A stretch of DNA of 64,000 nucleotides, taken from contig CAZWMT010000015.1 in the NCBI GenBank assembly GCA_964635055.1, forward strand, positions 56,233 to 120,232. The letters are read 5' to 3'. Shown one piece after another: positions 58,947 through 64,000 of the stretch. Below the pieces are notes generated by a model. That model did no database searches and had not been told where the DNA came from. It worked only from the letters and a program-made list of their open reading frames with translations. The DNA comes from JAEUJM01 sp964635055 (GTDB lineage Bacteria > Actinomycetota > Acidimicrobiia > Acidimicrobiales > DATDAH01). A program made the position numbers and the translations under genes. Each line of letters starts with the position of its first letter. Position 1 is the stretch's first letter.

Positions 58947-60053
58947 TCAGCTCGCAGTCACGCGGAGCCCCTCGGTGTCCTTGTCCGGAAGCACGAACTC
59001 GGCGCCGACGTCAGGGGCCGCCGCGAACCACGGCTCCGTGCGGTCGGAACGGAAGTTGGCATAGAAGGTCGGCGGCCGCGACGAGTGGAGGATGACCCGG
59101 GCGATCGCGGCATCGTCCGGATGGCCGAAATTGTCGCCGTTGCTCGACAGGAGGTACTTCCCGCAGTCCATCGCGTGGAGGAGACCCTGGGTGACGTTGC
59201 CGGCACTGCCGTGGTGGGCGAGCTTGCACAGGTCGATGCGCACACGGTCCTCGCCGCACTGCCGCCCGAAGCGCCGGAGCGAGCTCTCCAACACGTCGGG
59301 GTGGGCATCGGCGCCGAGGAGGACCCGCTTGCCCTCGTGTTCGAGGAGAAACGCGATGCTCGAGCCGTTGGCTGCGGAACGGTCCCTCCCGCGCTTGGTC
59401 CCGTCCAACCGTCGGAGCTCGTCGTGCGTCAGCGGCACGGCGAACGGCGGCACGCGCCGGTGGTGCCTCGGCGGCTTCGTGGGCGGCAGGTCGGTGCCTG
59501 CGCCCGGGACGATCTTCGCCTCGGTGACGACGTCGAACCACACGGTCTTCATGGCCTCGAGCGTGGTGCTCGTCGGCGACAACAGGTGCAGCCTGGCGCC
59601 GTGGGCGAGATCGATGACCGGGAGGTCGCCGTCACCTGGCACCACCGCCGGCGTGCCCACCCCGGTGCCGTCCAACGGGCGGAAGGCATGGTTCCAGCGG
59701 TAGCCGCCATCACGGATCTTCATCGTCAGCCGCTCGCCATCGACCGGCCCGAGGACGCTCGACCCGACCTCGATGTGGGTGTAGCCGTTGAACCACACGT
59801 CGCGGATCCGGTGGTTCAGATCCGGGTCGTCGAGCAGCTGCAGCGCTCCACCGATGTGGTCCTCGTCGACGTGGGTGACGACGAACGCCTCGAATCGTTC
59901 GTTCGGCATGGCCAGCAGGCGGGCGCGAACGCCCTTCCAGCTGTGCACCGTCCCGGCATCCACCAAGAGTCGGCCAGCTGGTCCGTTCGAGAGGCCGTAC
60001 TCGACGACCAGCGCATCGCCGTGGCCGGCGGGAAGCATCTCGATGGCCAGCAC
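58947..60053 (-). CDS. Metallo-beta-lactamase-fold protein (ComEC-like), third gene of the CHAT operon
   Basis: A 368-residue MBL-fold hydrolase. MLPAGHGDALVVEY and LLVDAGTVHSW form the first strands. THVDEDHIGG is the metal-binding TH-x-D-x-DH motif, LLGADAHPDVL supplies a further Asp and His, and LAHHGSAGN the late His. All metal ligands look present. The form resembles ComEC-type MBL domains but has no membrane segments. Its ATG lies 7 bp after the CHAT stop. In known conflict operons MBL proteins accompany CHAT proteases; its substrate (nucleic acid, nucleotide or lipid) is unknown. Confidence 0.85.
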   Translation of the reverse strand: MLAIEMLPAGHGDALVVEYGLSNGPAGRLLVDAGTVHSWKGVRARLLAMPNERFEAFVVTHVDEDHIGGALQLLDDPDLNHRIRDVWFNGYTHIEVGSSVLGPVDGERLTMKIRDGGYRWNHAFRPLDGTGVGTPAVVPGDGDLPVIDLAHGARLHLLSPTSTTLEAMKTVWFDVVTEAKIVPGAGTDLPPTKPPRHHRRVPPFAVPLTHDELRRLDGTKRGRDRSAANGSSIAFLLEHEGKRVLLGADAHPDVLESSLRRFGRQCGEDRVRIDLCKLAHHGSAGNVTQGLLHAMDCGKYLLSSNGDNFGHPDDAAIARVILHSSRPPTFYANFRSDRTEPWFAAAPDVGAEFVLPDKDTEGLRVTAS

Positions 60054-60060
60054 GGCAGCC

Positions 60061-62703
60061 CTACGTCAGCTCGACGTCGATCTCGCCGTGAGCGACGAGC
60101 AGCAAGCCGACCACGAGGCCTTTGTCGAGCAGCGATCGCCGGGTGTCGGTGAGCGCGGCGCCGAGCATCTTGCCTGCATGTGCCCGCGACCGGAGCTCCT
60201 TCACCGTGGCGACGGCGGCCGCGGCGGCCTGCCGGCCGTTGAGCCGGGTCAAAGTGGCGATCACCGCGGCCGCGCCCACTTCCGTGAACTTGCTGGCCAT
60301 GGTCCCGAAGGGGGAGCCCCTCACCGCTGACGAGCACGCCACCAACAGCACGATCGGTGCCGGTGATCCGTCTACGCCGAGGTACTCCAGCGAGACGTCC
60401 GGCTGGGCCAGCCGTGAATCCGCGCCGATCTCGATGGCGATCTCCCGGTTCTCCACCGGCGTGGTGTGACCGAGCACCACCAGCATCTCCGGCTCGACCT
60501 GCGGAACCGCAGACCTCCAGTCCGACCACGTGGTGACGCGGCGCACCGTGGCGTGGCCCGCCTGCAGCGCCTGCTGGACCTGTTCGGTCGGCTTGCGCTT
60601 GGCCCGACTGCCCGTGTCGGCCCGATCGGCGGCGGCGTACAGCACCGGCGTGAGCGACAGCGGTTGGACGCTGGGTTGCGCGGTCCCCATGTTCGGCTGC
60701 TGGTTCCGCTGGATGGTCCGGGTGATCACCCGATGCATCCCCCAGAAGGCATACGGGCACACGACGGTCGAGCTCGCCTCTCGGCACGGCTCACCGACCG
60801 GGGGGTGGCGGTCGTGCCGGCACAGCGACGCCGTGAATGCCGGCGCAGGGCCGTCATAGGCGAGCTCGAAGGGGATCACCCGCGTCCGCGGCGCCACGAT
60901 GACGTCGATCGTGGCGCACGCGTCGAGGCCGAGATCACCCAACATCTCGTTGAGCTCGTGGCCGTCGCGGGCAAGCCCTATCAGGAGCTCGCGGATGTCA
61001 GGATCGTCGAGGCGACTGGGGGCAGATTCGACGCCCAGCACGGCCGACGCCTTGTCCTCGAGCAGGTCGAGGATCTCCTTGCCCGAATCCAGCGCGACCA
61101 AGGCATCTCGACCGGGGTCGATGCGGCTGATCGCACCACCCCTGGTGTCGAGCGTGGCGTCTGCTCGGGTGACGACCGCCTCGGGATCGGGCTCGGGGCG
61201 GGCCGTGAGCGAAGCAGGGATCAGCTGCACCAGGTCGCCGGGCACCCCGAAGCTCCGCACGGGGGCGATGATCGCCGCGGTCTGGATCGGCCGGTTCTCG
61301 TACAGGACCGTGATGCGAAGGAGCAGCGGCGAGCGATCGTCGCCGCTGACCACCTCGATCACGGCCGGCGTGCTGGGGAGGGACCGATCGAGGGTGGGAA
61401 GGACGATCTTGTCGCGGCCGATCACCTTGCCGTCCAGGTCCGCCACGACGACGAGGAGCTCCACCGCGTCATGCCCCGTGGGCACGGCAGCCTCGGGGAA
61501 CGGGACGCCGGACTCGCCGTCGCCCGGAACCGCGATCCGGATGACGAGCTGGTAGGTCGTGTGGGGGTGCAGCACAGAGGTGACCAACTGCCCGTCTCTG
61601 GTGAAGGCGCCGAGCAGCTCACGGCCGTGTCTCGGCGGCGTCTGGGGCATCGGCGCTGGCTCGGCCCCACCGGTGGCGCGGTCGACCACGACCGACGCAT
61701 CGAAGCCGACGCTCTCCAGCCCGACGGCCATGGTCGACAGCGTGCTCGCGCCTTCGTGCTCGTAGTCGTACACCGTCTGTTCCACGATCTGCGCCACGTC
61801 ACCCGCCGCCGGGTGGTTGGCCAGTCCCACCTGCTGGCCCAGCTCCTGACCCCAGCGGCCGACGGCAGTGAGGGCCGCCGCCTCGGGATCGGCGGCGACA
61901 CGGGCGTCGGGCAGAACCCCGGCGATGGCGACGTCGATGGGATAGTCGTGTGCCATCGTCTCGATGAACGGCTTGAACCACGCCACGCCGTCAGCGGGAA
62001 CGCCCACCGAGATAGCGGTCGCGGGATCGCTCGCGCGCTCGAGCAGCGCGCTGACGTCGTGCGTGTCGCCCACCATCATCACGCACGTCGCCTGGAAGGG
62101 GCGCACGACGTCACGGGGCGCGGCCCCTGCAACCGACCCGTCCATGATGAGTATGTCGAGCGGCCCCGTGACCTCAGGGCCCACCTCCTCGATCCGAACG
62201 TCGAAGAGACGTCCTGCGTACTGCTGGGCCTCGAGGTCCTTCATCCAGCGCGTGGCCAAAGGGCCCGCGGCGATGCCGACGCGGAGCGGCCACCGCCACT
62301 CGAAGCGCGAGATCTCCCGGGCGATCGCGGGTACCACGCGGATCCCGGTCGGGTTCAAGGCGGCGAGGTGATCGGCGTCATCGGCGCCATCGACGGTGAC
62401 CCTGACGACGGATCGTTCGCCCCCGTCGACCGTGCCGGGCACGATCGCATCGATGGCCCCTTCGAGCTTCGTCTCGAGCGACCGCGACACCGCGACCGTC
62501 GGTGCGACCCAACGGGCCGGCGTCTCCCTCCAGTCGACCGACGCCGCCTCCGCCCGCGGCGTCCACAAGGTCGCGTCGGTCAAGACCGCTCGGAGGCGTG
62601 CCTCGACCTCGCCTGCGGTGAGATTCGCGGCGAGCTCTCCAGCCGCCTCGAGCAGCCCCGCGGCGAGCAAGGCCTTGGGCGTGAGGTCTGCCGGTTCGAT
62701 CAC
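60061..62703 (-). CDS. Large CHAT-domain (caspase-like) protease
   Basis: 880 residues from GTG 62703, which overlaps the patatin stop by 4 bp. The C-terminal domain, from about residue 600, is CHAT-like: VVLGHTTPV gives the catalytic His (residue 746) and VLLVACSSAVRGSPF the catalytic Cys (residue 790), with the usual spacing. Residues about 110-330 form an alpha/beta region (PLRVGIAAGPLATRWM, DILIMDGSVAG, CVMMVGDTHDV, PIDVAIAGVL). About 370-480 is a beta-sandwich-like part (TSVLHPHTTYQLVIRIAVPG). The first 50 residues are helical, like small effector-associated domains. The likely role is a protease activated by an upstream sensor. Confidence 0.85.
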   Translation of the reverse strand: MIEPADLTPKALLAAGLLEAAGELAANLTAGEVEARLRAVLTDATLWTPRAEAASVDWRETPARWVAPTVAVSRSLETKLEGAIDAIVPGTVDGGERSVVRVTVDGADDADHLAALNPTGIRVVPAIAREISRFEWRWPLRVGIAAGPLATRWMKDLEAQQYAGRLFDVRIEEVGPEVTGPLDILIMDGSVAGAAPRDVVRPFQATCVMMVGDTHDVSALLERASDPATAISVGVPADGVAWFKPFIETMAHDYPIDVAIAGVLPDARVAADPEAAALTAVGRWGQELGQQVGLANHPAAGDVAQIVEQTVYDYEHEGASTLSTMAVGLESVGFDASVVVDRATGGAEPAPMPQTPPRHGRELLGAFTRDGQLVTSVLHPHTTYQLVIRIAVPGDGESGVPFPEAAVPTGHDAVELLVVVADLDGKVIGRDKIVLPTLDRSLPSTPAVIEVVSGDDRSPLLLRITVLYENRPIQTAAIIAPVRSFGVPGDLVQLIPASLTARPEPDPEAVVTRADATLDTRGGAISRIDPGRDALVALDSGKEILDLLEDKASAVLGVESAPSRLDDPDIRELLIGLARDGHELNEMLGDLGLDACATIDVIVAPRTRVIPFELAYDGPAPAFTASLCRHDRHPPVGEPCREASSTVVCPYAFWGMHRVITRTIQRNQQPNMGTAQPSVQPLSLTPVLYAAADRADTGSRAKRKPTEQVQQALQAGHATVRRVTTWSDWRSAVPQVEPEMLVVLGHTTPVENREIAIEIGADSRLAQPDVSLEYLGVDGSPAPIVLLVACSSAVRGSPFGTMASKFTEVGAAAVIATLTRLNGRQAAAAAVATVKELRSRAHAGKMLGAALTDTRRSLLDKGLVVGLLLVAHGEIDVELT

Positions 62704-64000
62704 GTGACCCCGTCCTGGAACGTCTTGCCGTCCGGGATGGGGATGAGCGGATAGTCGAGCAGGACGTGGCAGTTCGCCATCGTGAGGACGTACGCCTGGC
62801 GGACGATCGCCGCGGACCGCTCGAGGCCGATGCGCGAGAGGGTGGTCTTCACGGCTCGGTTCTGGTCCGCGATGGTCTGCCACTCCCGTTCGCTGCCGCC
62901 GCCGAGGTGGGCCAGGACCGCCTGTGCTCGGGCTGCTCGTTCATCGTTTCCCGTGCCGAACGCCTTCGGTAGCTCGAAGGGACTGCGATCGATCTGGACG
63001 GTCGTCCCCGCCAAGGCCCCGTCAGGGATGTCGAGGGACACGCGGGCGATCCGATACCGGAGGTCAAGGAGCCGGCGACGGACCGCCGTGGTCTGGTCGT
63101 ACAGCACATCCTTCACGGCCAGGAGCGACGCCACCTCACCGAGCAGCGGCCACCGCAGCGACCGGTGGCTGACGACTCCGCGCCCGGCCGATGCGTTGAC
63201 CACCACGACCTCGTCGATCTCGTTGATGGTGGGCTCCGGAGACGAGGCCTCCTCGAGTCGACGATGGAGGCGCAGGGGCCACTCCGTCGCCATGTTGTCG
63301 TAGACGCCGCCATCGGTGAGCTTGAACCCTCGGAGGCTCACCGTGTTGAACGCGCCGGGTAGCGCCGCCGACGCCTGGACCGCTCGGGCCAGCGAGAGGT
63401 GGGCCGTCTCCCGCCAGCCCGTGCGCCACGAATGGATGAAGCGATCCGAGAAGTAGACGCTCTCCGAGGTGTCCAGATCGGTCGCGCAGAGCACGTGGCT
63501 GACGGCGGGTTTCATCGACTCGAGCGTGAGGTGCGGGAACAACGTCCGGGCGAAGGCGTGCGCGGCAACCAGACTCCGACACTGAGCCAGCGCCCCGGCG
63601 ACGACCAACGCCGAGACCGCGGCGAGAGCCGTCACGCCACCCGGCTCGAACCTGGCGACCACCACGGGCGCGAGCACCGCGGCACCGATCCCGGACAAGA
63701 GGACGTAGGTGAGCGGCGATGCCCACAAGGTGCCCTTCACCGCGAAGCGAGCCCCAACGGTCTTGGCGGCGTCCCACACCTCGGTAGACGTCGCCGTGGT
63801 GAGATCGCAGGAGGCGCCGAGGTAGGCGTTGGTGATCGACCCGCCCGAGACAGACGAGATCGTCGAGAGCTCGGGTCCCTTGCCCGCGTCGACCAGGTAC
63901 AACAGGGCTCCAAGGGCAAACAGGCCGGCGCGATGGCCGCCGCCGGAGACAGAGCCCCGCGGAGTGGTGGGATTCGAGGGTGTGATCCTCGGTGTGTTCA
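62700..64000 (-). CDS. Membrane-anchored patatin-like phospholipase (5' end outside window)
   Basis: About 433 residues are visible and the frame is open to the window edge. GGGHRAGLFALGALLYLVDAG near the edge is the oxyanion-hole region, so the start lies beyond base 64000. SSVSGGS is the nucleophile elbow, and LTDGGVYDNMA carries the catalytic Asp (DGG). Two hydrophobic stretches (PLTYVLLSGIGAAVLAPVVVA and VTALAAVSALVVAGALA) lie between nucleophile and Asp and probably form a membrane hairpin. Patatin-like enzymes cut phospholipids and serve as membrane-attacking effectors in several anti-phage systems. It is first of three coupled genes. Confidence 0.87.
   Translation of the reverse strand, partial: NTPRITPSNPTTPRGSVSGGGHRAGLFALGALLYLVDAGKGPELSTISSVSGGSITNAYLGASCDLTTATSTEVWDAAKTVGARFAVKGTLWASPLTYVLLSGIGAAVLAPVVVARFEPGGVTALAAVSALVVAGALAQCRSLVAAHAFARTLFPHLTLESMKPAVSHVLCATDLDTSESVYFSDRFIHSWRTGWRETAHLSLARAVQASAALPGAFNTVSLRGFKLTDGGVYDNMATEWPLRLHRRLEEASSPEPTINEIDEVVVVNASAGRGVVSHRSLRWPLLGEVASLLAVKDVLYDQTTAVRRRLLDLRYRIARVSLDIPDGALAGTTVQIDRSPFELPKAFGTGNDERAARAQAVLAHLGGGSEREWQTIADQNRAVKTTLSRIGLERSAAIVRQAYVLTMANCHVLLDYPLIPIPDGKTFQDGVT

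Overview
The window is about 64 kb of very GC-rich DNA with dense, tightly packed genes. Several traits point to an actinobacterium, possibly from the Acidimicrobiia or a relative: two LLM-type F420-dependent oxidoreductases, an actinobacterial-style P450, a fused OB-fold/thiolase, many short-chain dehydrogenases (SDRs), GTG starts and TGATG/ATGA gene overlaps. This placement is inference from gene content; no rRNA or tRNA gene was seen.

Region 1 (1-33.5 kb) is a catabolic super-cluster. It holds a CaiB-type CoA-transferase (cut by the left edge), an LLM oxidoreductase, two TauD/TfdA-type dioxygenases, two SnoaL-like proteins, six SDRs, a 3-hydroxyisobutyrate-dehydrogenase-like enzyme, an aconitase-type hydratase (large and small subunits) between two MmgE/PrpD proteins, a D-aminoacylase-like amidohydrolase, a fused DUF35/thiolase, two metal-dependent amidohydrolases, a Rieske protein, a sucrase/ferredoxin-like protein and a P450. 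It ends in a branched-chain-type ABC importer (lipoprotein, LivH-LivM-LivG fusion, LivF). A TetR regulator and a ParB/StrR-like regulator sit inside it. At least six near-palindromes of the form TGACAGT-NN-ACTGTCA lie at its promoters, so it reads as one regulon for uptake and CoA-dependent breakdown of an unidentified organic acid or ring compound.

Region 2 (33.5-40 kb) is a mobile and toxin-antitoxin-like zone. Two decayed copies of one transposase flank a DUF3800 gene. They are followed by an AbiE-like pair with a 13-bp inverted-repeat operator, and by a second winged-HTH gene with a truncated partner.

Region 3 (40-48 kb) is a second importer operon under a TetR regulator: lipoprotein, LivHMG fusion of the same length as the first (905 aa), LivF, alpha/beta hydrolase and acyl-CoA synthetase.

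Region 4 (48-57.5 kb) holds cell-surface and regulatory genes: a frameshifted beta-propeller lipoprotein, a large LAL-type LuxR regulator, an NHL-repeat secreted protein, a scar of the region-2 transposon and a von Willebrand D-like surface protein.

Region 5 (57.6-64 kb) is a conflict-system island. An XRE/nucleotidyltransferase pair with a perfect 18-bp operator is followed, on the other strand, by a translationally coupled operon of patatin-like phospholipase, CHAT (caspase-like) protease and metallo-beta-lactamase-fold protein. That operon is the best candidate for an undescribed system. An ~80-130 bp dispersed repeat lies beside the DUF3800, AbiE-like and XRE/nucleotidyltransferase loci.
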